64,000 nt of DNA from contig JARUPY010000154.1 in assembly GCA_029817715.1 (NCBI GenBank), positions 1,453,501-1,517,500 on the forward strand, given 5' to 3'. Positions within the stretch are counted from its first letter, which is position 1, and each line of letters opens with the position of its first letter. A model generated the notes under the pieces. That model was not told the DNA's origin. It did no database searches and worked only from the letters and a program-made list of their open reading frames with translations. The stretch is from Melastoma dodecandrum (Eukaryota > Streptophyta > Magnoliopsida > Myrtales > Melastomataceae). The position numbers were made by a program, and so were the translations under genes. This document shows, piece after piece, positions 46,946 to 59,127 of this stretch.

Positions 46946-49243
46946 CTCCAACGACGCATCTTTAGTTTCGTAAACGCATAAATACTGTAACAGGAAAATA
47001 TACTGAGAAATGAAATAAAAAATAAATTTCGAAATTCATAAAAATAACTTCCAGTTTTTTTAACTTTTTAGATGAAATTATCTATTTTTTTAATTTCGAG
47101 TGATCGAATTTATAACATTTAGTTAGTGACGACGAATTTTAAATGTTTATTATTTTATTTACAAATTATCTTTCAGGCGGACGTTATTTCGAAACAAGAC
47201 TCGTGAGCCACTCCACCTTCTCCCTGACCTTAGAAATTGGCGATTTCGTGGCGTAACATGTGATCGGGCGCCGGAGCGGAAAGGACGGCGGAAAGGGGGC
47301 TGTCGAACCATACCAATCACACAGCCCTCTCATCCGTAACACCCAACAAGAGTGGTCACGATGAGACACGGATACGGTAGCACCACATCACTCCGGCTTC
47401 TTCTTTCGATTTCAACCATGGTGTAAGAAACCAAAGCCAAAAGGTAAAGGGAGAGAGGTGTTGTCCGACGTGTTTATCCCCCTAAACTAATTACACGACG
47501 ACCTCCTTTTTCTGTTTAATGTTTCATCTGCCTAATTACTGTGACAGCTTGAAACCACATAATGGCCGCCCTAAGCTAACTAAGAGAGATTCTAGACGAA
47601 ATAGAGAAAAACAAGACTAATTTTTTTAATAGAAGTTGCCAAATCCCAATGTATTAGAGCAAAGATTGAAATGTGTTTTGTTGCATTCCTTATAAAAGAT
47701 GGTAAAGAATTCATTCATTCGGAGTAGCGATCAAGCCGCATCAGTTATCTCACTGAAGAATATCATCCATGAATTAGGTAAAGCTTTCCCGGATCACCAC
47801 GCTATGCCATTCTTGTATGAGTCAAAGAAGAGGTTGCTCCATCCATCAATCGCAGGTTTCGTGGTTACTGCAAATAAGTTTCTAAGGTTTGTGCATGCAG
47901 GAAGTAATCAACTACTCCAAATTCCCACTATCTTCCCTTCCTACCTCTACTAGAAATGCATATTTAAGTTAGGCGACGAACCAAACTCGAGTCTACGAGT
48001 CTCTCGGATCGTGCCGAGCTAAGCATGGCGATGCATTGCTTCGTAACTGAATGACATCTACGGCCACACACAGTCATAATCCATTAGCATTGCCAAACTT
48101 CACTAAAGGTGGGAAATAATTCCCCCCCCCCACCCCAACTAATCGACCCAATAATAGTGATGCTATCTATTCCAAAGCCAAAGTCGATGAAATGAATGAA
48201 ATGAAATGAAGATGTCTCGTACTCAATTTAGGACCAAGCTGGAGACGGTAGCGTGTGAAATAATTGCGATCAAAATATTTTAGAAATGAAAATCATATAA
48301 TTAAATATTATATGATTTTACATTCATCAACATGAAATATTAAAATTCGTGTTAATTTAATTATTTTCTTTGTCTTAAATTCTATGAAATAGTGGGCTTA
48401 TAGATATATAACTTCGCATATCGAAATAACGTATTTAGTTTTAAAATTCATCTAATAATGTATTAAAATTTGAGTTAGAAAATTCGTTTTCTATAATTTG
48501 GATAAATCGAAGTTAAAAATATTCGAATTCGACGTATAGAACACGAACTTTTGTTATTTATTTTTCTAATTCCGATGTAACGAAATTATTCTAATGAATT
48601 ACGTAACTCGAACTATACATACACGTTGGTTTTATTTGTTGTGGTTTTGGAACATTTAACGGGGTTTCTTTTTATTAAAGAAAAGGATGGGAGGTCGTCA
48701 ATCCATCATAGGTCGAGCCGAGTCGTTGTTGATTTGACGTTCTCCAAACACTTCTTATTTTCTTACCCCAGTGGATGGATGAACGCGGGTAGTAGATGAT
48801 AAATGCAAAGTCTCTGGTGTGCTGCTATGTGCAATAAATGACACGACCTAACCTCCCTCGGGGCTGTGTTTGCTTTCCTCTTCTTTGTGTCGACGACAGA
48901 AACGTGACCAATGCATGTGTGGCAGGCAGTGCCATCTCATAACAACAAAAATCTCTTCATCCTCCTCTCCCCTCTCCCCTCTCCCCTCACCCTTTATTAT
49001 TCATTGATTCATTTCTGGAATTATTTTTATTACCTAATCAAATCTATCCGAACCGCACGCCACCCCCCCTTGTGTACATATAAATAGGATGATGTGACCC
49101 CACGGCATGCAAGAACAGGAGCGGAACTTGTTACATCATCCTCGTCGGCAATCTAATCATCCCCCCCCCCATCTTTTCCTCTTTGTCCTCTTTAGAGGGA
49201 TTCTTTTTGGGTCAGGGGGTTTCCGATTTAGCAATAAGCCTAA
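46946..49243. other. Intergenic region, 2.3 kb, AT-rich
   Basis: No supported gene. An 84-codon frame at 47699-47953 has no recognised motif. An imperfect AT palindrome lies at about 48286-48317 (AAATCATATAATTAAATATT...). A CCTCTCC repeat occurs at 48962-48990. The right end is the peroxidase promoter with TATAAATA at about 49079-49086. Confidence 0.5.
49079..49086 (+). promoter_or_regulatory. Probable TATA box of the peroxidase gene
   Basis: CATATAAATAGGATG lies about 160 bases upstream of the peroxidase ATG. Confidence 0.5.
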
Positions 49244-50576
49244 ATGGCCCTGCCGTTGTTACTGTTCCTGGTGGTATTGTCCTCCGCGGCTGGGGCCGCC
49301 CGGGGACAGCTCAAGGTCGGCTTCTACAGTGATACCTGCCCGAACGCCGAGTCCATCGTCTCCAAGGCCGTTCGAGACGCCGCCTCTTCCGACCCCAAGA
49401 CGGCTGCTATCTTGCTCCGACTCCACTTCCACGACTGCTTCGTTGAGGTCGGCCGGTTAGAATCGTCCCGCCCGTTTGATGGACCGCGTTTCCCACTTAA
49501 GGAAGGTTGGTGATTTCTTACTTATCGTGTGCGGGACAGGGCTGCGACGGGTCGATACTGATAGACGGTGGGGACAGCGTGGAGAAGAACGCGTTCGCCC
49601 ACCAGGGTGTCAGAGGGTTCGACGTGGTCGAGAACGCAAAGAGGCAGTTGGAAGCCGAATGTCCAGGCGTCGTCTCGTGTGCCGACATCGTCGCGCTCAT
49701 GGCCCGCGACGCGGTCGCCTTGGTAAGGAAACTGCAAATCCTTTTCTCGATTGTTATTTAGTTTCGGTCAATGTCAGACGCGTCTTCGGACGCTGTACAT
49801 ATTCAATCATTGAATGCGGAGGTGTTAGATGCCACTGGAGTATGTTCAATTAATTGCACCAATAATGTCTATACTTATTGTGTGTGGGGATGTTATTATG
49901 TTGAAATTTTCGTGTAGGCAAACGGGCCCGCATACGACGTCCCGACAGGGCGGAGAGACGGGAGGGTGTCGAACCTATCGCTCGCGGAAGACATGCCTGA
50001 TGTCGGCGACTCCATCGAGAAGCTCAAGTCCAAGTTCTTCAACAAGGGCATGACGGCCAAGGACCTTGTCCTGCTTAGCGGTACGTTGTCATGCGTGATT
50101 CGTGATCAATAGGAGTGGTTTGGAAGCCTAAGTTATATGAGCTTGGGGTTGCAGCTGCACACACGATCGGAACCACCGCGTGCTTCTTCATGACGACGCG
50201 CCTCTACAACTTTGCCCAAGGTGGGGGCCCCGACCCGTCGATCGACCCAAGCTTCCTCCCCGAGCTCGAGTCCAAGTGCCCGAGGAATGGGGACGTGAAC
50301 GTCCGGATCGCCATCGACCACGGGAGCGAGGACACCTTCGACGACCAGATCCTGAGGAACATAAGGGGCGGGTTCGCGGTGCTGGAGTCGGACGCGAAGC
50401 TCAATGACGACCCGGATACTAGGAGCGTCCTTGACTCGTACTTTGGCGCGCTGAGCCCGCTCTTCGGGCCGTCCTTTGAGTCGGATTTCATGCAGTCGAT
50501 AGGGAAGATGGGCAAGATTGGTGTAAAGACAGGTTCAGATGGGGAGATTAGGAAGGTCTGCGGTTCATTCAACTAG
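49244..50576 (+). CDS. Class III secretory peroxidase
   Basis: Four exons: 49244-49447, 49540-49722, 49918-50080 and 50155-50576, 972 nt, 323 residues, the classic four-exon structure. A signal peptide ([20 protein letters not shown]) precedes [15 protein letters not shown], the start of the mature enzyme. The distal haem site is LRLHFHDCF, followed by GCDGSILI for calcium binding. [15 protein letters not shown] and the proximal histidine in [13 protein letters not shown] follow. Cysteines for the four family disulfides are present (for example [14 protein letters not shown] and VCGSFN at the end). Such enzymes oxidise phenolics in cell wall or vacuole with hydrogen peroxide, for lignin, suberin or oxidative bursts. 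FHDCFVEGCDGS has Glu where Gln, Arg or Asn is usual. All introns are short (about 75-195 bp). Confidence 0.96.
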
Positions 50577-51397
50577 AAAAAAATTGGACCTTAGCAAGTT
50601 GATGGTTATACAAAGATTTTTTTTTTACAAACATCAATGTGATCATACGAATGTATTACTTACAGATTACAATCACAAAATTACATGTAAGTGTGTCGTT
50701 TGATTTGGCCGTTTAATATGAATCAGAGCTCTATTTAAATTTAGAAAATTTGCCAACTCAAATTCCTAATATTTGTTTCCTCTACCGGAGATGACTATCT
50801 TTAAGACCAAAAAGACATTCGGACAATTGCAACGAGGATTGTAGGGGGAGTTGTTTAGGAGGTTGGATTCAGGGCAATCGTTTCTGCCCCTGCCAAATTC
50901 CAGACAACAGGCGAAGGAGAAGAAGGCGACGACGAAATCAATCTGACATTTAAGGTCGTTCTTCCTTTTGATGCCTATTGCATTTATCAGAAAGGTTGGG
51001 CAAGTCACATGTTTGTCTCCTCTTCCTTCTCTTTTTGTGATTCTCACGTGTTCATCTTCCTAACGTACCCATGTCTCGTCGTGTATTTCGTGATCGTGTT
51101 CCTGTTTCGTGCTCGAATTCTTACCACCGTGAAGTTTCCTCTGAGTTTGGCGTATCGCATTTGTCTGTGATGCGTGGAATTGCAATACTTTCTATGGATT
51201 TGTTGTCTATGTTGATCTTTGAAAGCCGCCTCTTTTTTCAGTTGAATGCTCTGGTGATTCGGTTGGTGCTGGGTCGGTTCGCGTAGGATAAAATTCTCCG
51301 AGCATCCTTTTCGCCATCTTTTTGAGAATTTCGTGGGACGGGATCGGTGAGCTGTTCGGTGTTGTCCGATATTGGTCGGTCGAAGGGGGATGTGTTA
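50577..51397. other. Intergenic region, peroxidase 3' UTR and clathrin assembly promoter
   Basis: No supported gene. The last 300 bases are T- and G-rich and probably form the leader of the next gene; an intron in that leader is possible but not resolved. Confidence 0.45.
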
Positions 51398-53170
51398 ATG
51401 GCTTTGAGCACGCTGCGGAGAGTAATCGGCGTTGTGAAGGACCAGACGAGCATCGGCCTAGCTAAGGTCAGTAGCAGCAGCTTGCGGTCAGACCTTGACA
51501 TAGCAATTGTGAAGGCCACCAGGCATGATGGGTTCCCGGCTAAGGAGAAGCACGTGCGGGAGATTCTGAGCCTGACGACTTACTCGCGGTCAAACATTAC
51601 TGCTTGTGTGCATGCCATCGCGAGGCGACTACACAGGACGAGGAACTGGACAGTGGCACTCAAGGCCTTGGTCCTGGTCCAGCGACTTCTCGTGGATGGG
51701 GAACCGGCCTATGAGCAGGAGATCTTCTTCACAACATGGCAAGGGACGAGGTTGCTCAACATGTCAGAGTTCCGGGATACGTCTTCGAGGTCAGACTCGT
51801 GGGATTTCTCTGCCTTCGTTAGGACATATGCACTCTACCTCGACGAGAAACTGGACTACAGGATGCATAGATTGCGAAAGAAACAGGGGATTTCCGGGTT
51901 TGAAGAGGATAAAAGGGAAGAGGAGCGTGTACGCCCTGCAGTGAGATCGACCCCGCGGAGAGAGAGGAAGACGGAGGACATTTTCTTGGAGATGCAGCAG
52001 TTGCAGCAGCTACTCGAGCGGTTCCTCGCCTGTAGGCCAACAGGAGAAGCAAAGGTAAACAGAGTCGTGTTCACCGCCCTCAACCCAATCGTGAAAGAAA
52101 GCTTCCAGATATGTGGGGAAATGACGGCGATCATCACTGTGTTGATCGACCGGTTCCCGGACTTCGACGTTCCTAACTGTGTGAAGACATACGAGATCTT
52201 TTGCCGAGTCCAGAAGCAAGTGGAAGACCTCTACAGATTCTACAGCTGGTGCAAACATGTCGGTATCGCCCGTATTTCCGAGTACCCTGAGGTCGATGTG
52301 ATCACGCAGAAGAAACTAGACCTGATGGATGAGTTCATTAGGGACAAATTGGAGGAGGCACAAAGAGAGAGAGCCAGGAGGATAGAAAGGAAGCACGAAA
52401 AGATACCGACAGCCAAACTGGATGATGTGGCTGAACAAGACATGTTCTCGATCAAAGCCCTGCCTCCGCCAGAAGGATTCAACGATACTATGGTCCCAGA
52501 CCGAAACACAGAACAAGTAGAGAATAGAGGGAATGTACAACAGGAAGCAGACCTCCTAGACTTGGGATCCGATCCAGTTACGTGTCGGGACCAAGGTGAG
52601 ATTTTAGCACTGGCATTGTTTGGTGACACAACATCCGCCGGTCCTGGGGCAGCACCCGCTTGGGAGGCTTTTTCAGATAACCGCAACAAAGCAGACTGGG
52701 AAACCGCTCTGGTGCAATCGGTGAGCAACCTCTCGAACCAGAGGACAACCATGGGGGGAGGCTTCGACATGCTGTTACTAAACGGGATGTACCAGCATGG
52801 CGCGATGTCGGCTGCAGTCACCAACACAAACTTCATTGGAAGTGCAAGCAGCATCGCCTATGGTTCAGATGGTAGATCACCGTCGATTCTGGCCTTGCCA
52901 GCTCCTCCGACACCGAATGAGAGGACAACAAACTACTTCGCGGATCCATTTGCGCCATCGATGACCATCATGCCACCGCTGTACGTCCAGATGTCAGATA
53001 TGGAGAAGAAACAGCAGCTCCTGGTGGAGGAACAACTCATGTGGCAGAGGTACACGAGGGATGGAATGCCGGGTTGGCTCGGGTCAGCACAACTGCAAGC
53101 GAACCAGCACACAGTGGGAGGTTATGGTTATGGTCATGGTTATGGTTACGGTTACCAGAGAAGCTACTGA
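51398..53170 (+). CDS. ANTH-domain clathrin assembly protein (AP180/CALM type)
   Basis: One intronless frame, 590 residues from the ATG at 51398, which starts the conserved STLRRVIGVVKDQTSIGLAK. The ANTH domain includes VKATRHDGFPAKEKHVREIL, HAIARRLHRTRNW and ALKALVLVQRLLVDGE. It binds phosphoinositides and recruits clathrin at the plasma membrane or trans-Golgi. After a second helical region (QICGEMTAIITVLIDRF) the tail is disordered and carries adaptor or clathrin motifs: DLLDLGSDP, ADPFAPS and a WEAFSD. It ends with a Tyr/Gly run (YGYGHGYGYGYQ) coded by GGTTATGGT repeats. It belongs to the group around Arabidopsis At1g03050 and At4g32285. In-frame codons upstream of 51398 lack an ATG of their own. 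Confidence 0.94.
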   Translation: MALSTLRRVIGVVKDQTSIGLAKVSSSSLRSDLDIAIVKATRHDGFPAKEKHVREILSLTTYSRSNITACVHAIARRLHRTRNWTVALKALVLVQRLLVDGEPAYEQEIFFTTWQGTRLLNMSEFRDTSSRSDSWDFSAFVRTYALYLDEKLDYRMHRLRKKQGISGFEEDKREEERVRPAVRSTPRRERKTEDIFLEMQQLQQLLERFLACRPTGEAKVNRVVFTALNPIVKESFQICGEMTAIITVLIDRFPDFDVPNCVKTYEIFCRVQKQVEDLYRFYSWCKHVGIARISEYPEVDVITQKKLDLMDEFIRDKLEEAQRERARRIERKHEKIPTAKLDDVAEQDMFSIKALPPPEGFNDTMVPDRNTEQVENRGNVQQEADLLDLGSDPVTCRDQGEILALALFGDTTSAGPGAAPAWEAFSDNRNKADWETALVQSVSNLSNQRTTMGGGFDMLLLNGMYQHGAMSAAVTNTNFIGSASSIAYGSDGRSPSILALPAPPTPNERTTNYFADPFAPSMTIMPPLYVQMSDMEKKQQLLVEEQLMWQRYTRDGMPGWLGSAQLQANQHTVGGYGYGHGYGYGYQRSY

Positions 53171-54080
53171 AGCTTTCTCCTCGCTCCAACATGTAAAAAT
53201 GACTACCATTTTTCCATTAGCGACGCAAGGATCGTTTTGGAGAGAACTCGATAGTGAATGCATTGCTACAGAGTTTTTCAAAGGCTTTCTCTAATCCCAC
53301 CAAAACAAGTTCATATACCAGTTTGGGTAGCAGAGTTCAGAGAAATACAGTCGATAGGCTTGGATCCTTGAGTTGATCTTATCTGGTAAATATACCATGG
53401 CAAGTTCCAACAACTGTAGGTTCTCGGTCGTCGGGCCATTCATCTCGATATCAACTACTCCCTGCATAAGATAAGAAAACAAAACATCCCGAAGGCCTGC
53501 TGATCCGGACTAAGACCGAGCCTGAATAGCCCACTCAACCATTGAGGTTCCTTGTAGGTTGTTCATGGAGTTGCAAGCACTATTTCGGTGGCTAAATACT
53601 TGTGGTGTGTAGTATGTGTAAGTTGTTGCCGACTCAAGCAATGTTTATACGGGATTGTGATGTATCTGATCAGGGATTTGTGCGTAAAATATAGTTCCCC
53701 TTCGTGGGGGTGTCGTCTAGACTGCCTCCCCCAAGACCAGCACGAGTCGGTCACTCTTAAATAGACAGGTCGAGCCTCAATTGCCCGAAGGTAACAGCAG
53801 TTGATAGTTCAATATGAACCTGTGACAAACAGCACGCCTGCATGGAGGCTCGAGGAAATCGACTGCCTGTACATTTTTGTGGTTTTGGGATGAAAACGTC
53901 TGATCTTAGCAAAATTTTCTCTGCTTAAACTACATCATATGGAAGGGACTATCTCTTTTCTGGCGTTCCATCCCACAATAAGAAGAAAAATGTCAAGAAA
54001 ACCCAAAACTTGCTGCAACCCAGTTCGGCAGGTCGCCCCCGTGTGATTTCTCGTTTCCTGACTTGCGTCGAGAAGCCTGG
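53171..54080. other. Intergenic region between convergent genes
   Basis: 3' UTRs of the clathrin assembly gene (+) and the first UMAMIT gene (-). No further feature recognised. Confidence 0.5.
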
Positions 54081-56432
54081 TCATAATGGAGTCATGGGCG
54101 GCACGACTATTCCGCCCTCCTGGTCCATCCGGACACTGCTTTTCCTTCCCTCTTCCAACTCACTGTCCTTTTCGCTGCCCTTGTGATTGCCGTCATCTTT
54201 CGTTTGAGAAGTTACCATGATCTCCAAGGCGGACTCCACTGAACCAGCACCTTCTGCGGGCATGATCTGATTTAACCTCTTTCTTTCTCTGCCTTGGCCC
54301 CAGAGAACTGAGTATAGGCCACAGATGATCAGCCCTGCTCCTATAACGCTGCCAAATTGAGGAAGCAAAACATTCATCAGCAAACGATTGATCGTCATCT
54401 CCTCACTTGTCTTAATTTTTGATATTTCTCTTGAGAAATGTAGTTACCTCCCCAAGTATAGCTTCTCGCCCAACAGTGCTGGAGTCGTCAATGCTAGAAC
54501 GACCAGCATCAGAGGACTGAACATGGACACAAACAGTGGCCCTCTAAGCCTGACGCACCATGTCATTAGGGTGATGCAAAACCCGGAGCTAATGATTCCC
54601 TAAAACCAATCGAGCAATGACAAGTTCAACATACTCGGCTGCTATAGGTTTCGTCTAAGGCACATGGCTTCGATCTATTCACCCAACGCGTGTAGAACTT
54701 ACCGCAAAAACGACAGTGAGAAGTCCCACATTCCAATGCAGCTTCCATTGGTTAAGGTGCCTCTCTCTCACAAGTGCATAGATGCCCCCCTGTATCGCAC
54801 CCATGAAGGACATCATCGCGGTGCTCGAAAGCTGGCATGGGTATTCCTTGCTCATTTTTGTCTGCAAAAAGTTAAGATCACAGCATCAGGTTTCTGATCT
54901 TCCCATGAAAGTAATATAACATTGCTATCATCTTGTTCAAGTTGACCACCTGAATGATGAGCCAGACAGAAGTAGAAAGGCAACAGCCGACGGCCAAGAT
55001 CGAACCCAGCAACATGTTGTGGTGTTGTGCGCGGGCATCACCCGGGTGGTGGACGTTCAAGAGGTTCACATGACTCGTGTAAAGGTGGATTTCGACACCT
55101 TTATAGAACGTGAGCAGCATTGCCCCGCCCAAACCTAACAATGTCCCAATCACTTTTGCCTTGCCGTCAACCCTCCTGATGCTCAGCCTCTCCAATCTAA
55201 TGAACCCGAAAGAAATTAATAGGAAAAAAAAAACATCGTCTCTAACCATTTAATCGACACGAGCCGGGTTCCTGTCGTCCCTTACGTACCCGAACAACAC
55301 AGCCAAGACAAAGGTTACTGAGGGGATAAGGTTGAGCATGGCGGAAGCGTATGTCGCGGAAGTTAACGCCAAGCTTTCCAAGTATAAGCCCTGCCCAAGT
55401 GATCCCCTGAAAAGAACAAGATCAGTATTATTTCACGTTAAAGAGAACTTTACAAGAGGTCAGAGTCACAGATTGCGTTCAGTACAGTAGTGGTGTCATT
55501 CACCTTTATCTTCTCTTGTCCTTGGTAAGAAAACAGAAGCAGGTTCATTTTAAGACATATTGGCACTTCTGCTAACCTTTCGTTCTTATTCATTTTCTTG
55601 TGGTTGGGGAGGGACTTCGATGGCACATTGGAAAAGAAGTCCGAATGCAAGTTTAAGAAAACTATTTACTAATTGGTAATCGTGGTTAAGAGGATGAAAA
55701 TGATAGGAACCGAGAATTTCGGACTTACCCAAATAACCCACAAAAGAATGATTGAATCAACACCTTGGGAGTTAATCTCGGCCTGATTTTCCTGCAAAGA
55801 AGAAGAAGAATAATCATAATGATGATAATAAAGATACAAATCACAAGCTCTCATCATCATTAATGTCGCCATTGACAAACAAAGATGTCGTTATTCATTT
55901 GGTTCATATTGTTATGAACTCGTCCTCCTGGGAAATCTCATAAAGTTTTTCGTGTTTTACTTGGTTTTCTTGAATCTTTTTCCTCCACCAAGAAGAAGAA
56001 AAATGTACTAGAAAGTATGGCTGCTCGCGGAGTTGATCGATCTTGAAAATCAGAAGAAGAAAAAAAGAAGCATTTGATGATCTCGAGAGTCCTCGAAACG
56101 TCTAAATATAAGAGTTCTTTCTTTAAAGGAAAACCGTGTTTCTATTTTCCTGGGGGAAAAAGGAGGGAAGAAAACGAAGAGAGAATTATAGGCGTGATGC
56201 CCGACCGAACATGGAGGAGGAGAAACAACCTCTCGTAGAAGAAGGCGATGGGGCCCAAGAAAGCAGTGGCTAAGACGAGACGGTACGCGACGATGATCTT
56301 GAGGCTCATCCCGCGGCTTGCGGCCAGCTTGTACAAGATGTTAGAGATTGCCAGTGCGACCTGCACCAGGACCATCATGAACGGCGACTTCAATCCGTGT
56401 AGCACGTGCAACAACCTCTCCAACGCCATCAT
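54081..56432 (-). CDS. UMAMIT/WAT1-related transporter (nodulin MtN21 family), copy 1
   Basis: Seven exons: 56432-56230, 55791-55729, 55406-55290, 55196-54950, 54861-54703, 54599-54448 and 54348-54081; 1209 nt, 402 residues. Ten hydrophobic segments form two EamA units: PFMMVLVQVALAISNILYKL opens the first, and YPCQLSSTAMMSFMGAIQGG begins the second. Conserved points are VAYRLVLATAFLGPIAFF, the small exons GLFGGSLGQ and TSATYASAMLNLIPS, and GLYSVLWGQGRERK before a long acidic C-tail. Family members move amino acids or auxin across plasma membrane or tonoplast; substrate here is unknown. Every exon has an equivalent in copy 2, in the same frame and almost the same length. Confidence 0.94.
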
Positions 56433-57291
56433 TCCGTAGATTGGCCGTTAGGAGGGGTTTTTTTGGACCCCGTCGGAGCTGGCCGACGGGAGTTGGTGAA
56501 CGTACGAGAGAAGGGACGATGAAATGCGCGTCTATATAGAGAGTCGGGGAGTTCATTGATTGTTTTGATACGTTTGATTAGCTGTTGTTGGAAACCGAAA
56601 CTTCCCTGTTTAGACAGGAAAACATGGAGAAGGAAATGGCATTTCAAAATATTATGCTATTATTGAGAGGGAGTGATGAAATGATCATCATGTGATGTGT
56701 AGGAGGTGTCTTTGGTTTGTACACTGCTATGTTCATGTTTAAGGTGTTATTATTAGCTCACGAGAAGAAGAAGAAGAAGAATAAACCGATCACAGACTAG
56801 TCCACCATCACGTAGTGATATATTTAAAAATAAAAAATAAAAATTATAAGACAATTTTAAATTTTTTGCGTGTCAATCTCCCTCGATGCATTGAATTACA
56901 AGATCTCGCTTTCACATTAAAAAATTAAACCAAATGTGTTTGACGAACACACACACCCCTTTAATTCATGATACAAGTAAAATGATATAAAGAATTATTT
57001 ATTTATTTATTTATAAGAAGAAGACCAAGACATTTTGCTAAAAGTCTTTCTAGTCAAAATATTTTGTCCAACAGAAAACTTGTGGTGGAGGGCGTGTGCA
57101 TTTAAATTTATCTGGAATATTTCCAAACTACTACAAAGTCAGGAGAACTAGGTGACAATTCTGCCTTGCTCAAGGGGAAACAGGCGTCAGCATGCCCGTG
57201 TCAGCTAAATTTATTAAACAAAACATCTTTTATGGTAAAATAAACCATTATAAATAAGTTAAGGCCTAAACCTCTACACACTATTGCCAGG
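56433..57291. promoter_or_regulatory. Divergent promoter region of UMAMIT copy 1 and AAA-ATPase
   Basis: 860 bp between two start codons on opposite strands. It has a (GAA)n microsatellite near 56764-56782 and ATTTATTTATTT at about 57000. No further gene. Confidence 0.45.
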
Positions 57292-58821
57292 ATGAAGAAA
57301 GTGGGCGGAGCAGCTGTCGAGATGTTGACCAACATCACCACCACGCTGGGGGGACTGATGCTGGCATGGACCATGCTCAAGCCCTACATCCCGTCCCAAC
57401 TCCGTAGCCAGATTGAGGCCTACGTGCGCCGCCTGATCAACTACACCTACCCTTACCTCCACATCAAGTTCCCCGAGTTCTCAGGCGAGCGCCTCGAGCC
57501 CAGCGAGGCCTACAAGATCATCCAGAGTTATTTGATGGGGACCTCTACAGCCAGGGCCAAGCGGCTCAAGGCGGATACCGTCAAGGACGCCAGCTCCCTG
57601 GTTCTCACCATGGACGAGAATGAGGAGATCACTGAGGTGTTCGAGGGGGTGAAGGTGAAGTGGACTTCATTGCACGTCTCTATAGACAACAACAACCCCT
57701 TCTCGTTCAACCGTAGATCAGACGAGAGGAGGTACTTCACGCTTACCGTGCACCGGAACCACCGCGAGTTGATAACGGGCAGGTACATTAAACATGTGCT
57801 TGACAAGGGGAAGGCGATCGCGGCGTGTAACCGACAACGGAAGATTTACATGAACACCCCGGGCAACACCTGGGACTATTACAAGGCAACCAAGTGGAAT
57901 CACGTGGTGTTTGAGCACCCGGCGAAGTTCGAGACCCTCGCCATGGATCCGGCCAAGAAGGCGGAGATCATGAAGGACCTAGAGGAGTTCACAAAGGGAA
58001 AAGAGTACTATACTCGTATCGGGAAGGCCTGGAAGCGGGGGTACCTGCTGTATGGTCCCCCGGGGACCGGGAAATCGACCATGATCGCGGCCATGGCCAA
58101 CTTCCTGAACTATGACGTGTACGATCTTGAGCTGACTACGGTGAAGGACAACTCGGAGTTGAGGAGGCTGCTGATTGAGACCACTGGCAAGTCGATCATC
58201 GTGATTGAGGACATCGACTGCTCCCTCGACTTGACTGGACAGAGGAAAAAGAAGGAAGAGAAGAAAGACGACGACGACGACGACGACCATCCCGTGAAGA
58301 AACTTGCCAATGACGAGGAGAGAAGGCAGAGCAAGGTCACCCTCTCGGGCCTCCTGAACTTCATCGACGGGATATGGTCAGCATGCGGCGGGGAGAGGAT
58401 CATCGTCTTCACGACCAACCACGTGGAGAAGCTCGACCCGGCACTGATCCGAAGGGGAAGAATGGACAAGCACATTGAGATGTCATACTGCTGCTTTGAG
58501 GCATTCAAGTTGCTCGTGAAGAACTATCTCAACCTGGAAGATGCACACAAGCTGTTCCCGAGGGTGAGGGACTTGCTGGCAGTAGCAAAGATGACGCCGG
58601 CTGATGTCGCGGAGAACCTGCTGCTGAAATCACCAGAGGATGACGTCGAAGTATGCCTCAATAACCTGATTGCTGAGCTTGAGAGTAAGGTCAAGGAGGA
58701 TGAGGAGGCGAGGGCCAAGGTGGCGGCTGCAGAGGGAGTCCAGGAGGAGTCGAAGGATGAAAACGGCATCGGAAATTCAAAAGATGCCACGGCCAGTGGA
58801 GCGAACGGGGATGGTTTCTGA
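57292..58821 (+). CDS. BCS1-like AAA-ATPase (AATP1/HSR4 type)
   Basis: Intronless, 509 residues. An N-terminal hydrophobic stretch (LGGLMLAWTMLKPYIPS) anchors it in a membrane. The plant AAA-ATP_ASD region follows (SEAYKIIQSYLMGTSTARAK), then YYTRIGKAWKRGYLLYG, Walker A GPPGTGKS at 255-262 and Walker B IIVIEDID at 302-309. Arginine-finger and sensor segments are in FTTNHVEKLDPALIRRGRMD. The insert after Walker B is very acidic (KKDDDDDDD), coded by GAC repeats at about 58267-58287. Relatives sit in mitochondria or ER membranes and are induced in defence, salt stress or seed development; cellular role here is inferred. It lies on the opposite strand between two UMAMIT paralogs and is unrelated to them. 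Confidence 0.94.
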   Translation: MKKVGGAAVEMLTNITTTLGGLMLAWTMLKPYIPSQLRSQIEAYVRRLINYTYPYLHIKFPEFSGERLEPSEAYKIIQSYLMGTSTARAKRLKADTVKDASSLVLTMDENEEITEVFEGVKVKWTSLHVSIDNNNPFSFNRRSDERRYFTLTVHRNHRELITGRYIKHVLDKGKAIAACNRQRKIYMNTPGNTWDYYKATKWNHVVFEHPAKFETLAMDPAKKAEIMKDLEEFTKGKEYYTRIGKAWKRGYLLYGPPGTGKSTMIAAMANFLNYDVYDLELTTVKDNSELRRLLIETTGKSIIVIEDIDCSLDLTGQRKKKEEKKDDDDDDDHPVKKLANDEERRQSKVTLSGLLNFIDGIWSACGGERIIVFTTNHVEKLDPALIRRGRMDKHIEMSYCCFEAFKLLVKNYLNLEDAHKLFPRVRDLLAVAKMTPADVAENLLLKSPEDDVEVCLNNLIAELESKVKEDEEARAKVAAAEGVQEESKDENGIGNSKDATASGANGDGF

Positions 58822-59127
58822 AGGAATATAAACTTGTTTCTTACTACTTTTGCTTTGATGTTAGGATTCCCCGTCCTCTCCAGTCCTTTACTATTTCAGT
58901 TCGAAATGAATAATGATAAACTACTGAATCTTAGCGAAATTCTCTGCTAAAACTACTCAACGAGATGGTTGTAAAAACCCAAGACAGAACAGAAGACAAT
59001 GTTGAACCCGTCAGTCCCGAACCCTCAACTGACGTTACAATGTCGAGAGAAACGCCTAGAACTACCAGCGAGCTGGTTTGGCACGCACGTCCCCTCTTGT
59101 GGTTTTGCAGGCGTCGACAAGATTCGG
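58822..59127. other. Short spacer, convergent 3' ends
   Basis: Holds the AAA-ATPase 3' UTR (AATGAATAATGATAAA near 58905) and the 3' UTR of UMAMIT copy 2. Confidence 0.5.

Noticed and set aside
47699..47953. 84-codon open frame in AT-rich spacer
   Set aside because: No family recognised and no signal peptide. Kept only as a remark in the spacer entry.
52240..52854. 204-codon minus-strand open frame
   Set aside because: Antisense shadow of the clathrin assembly protein gene.
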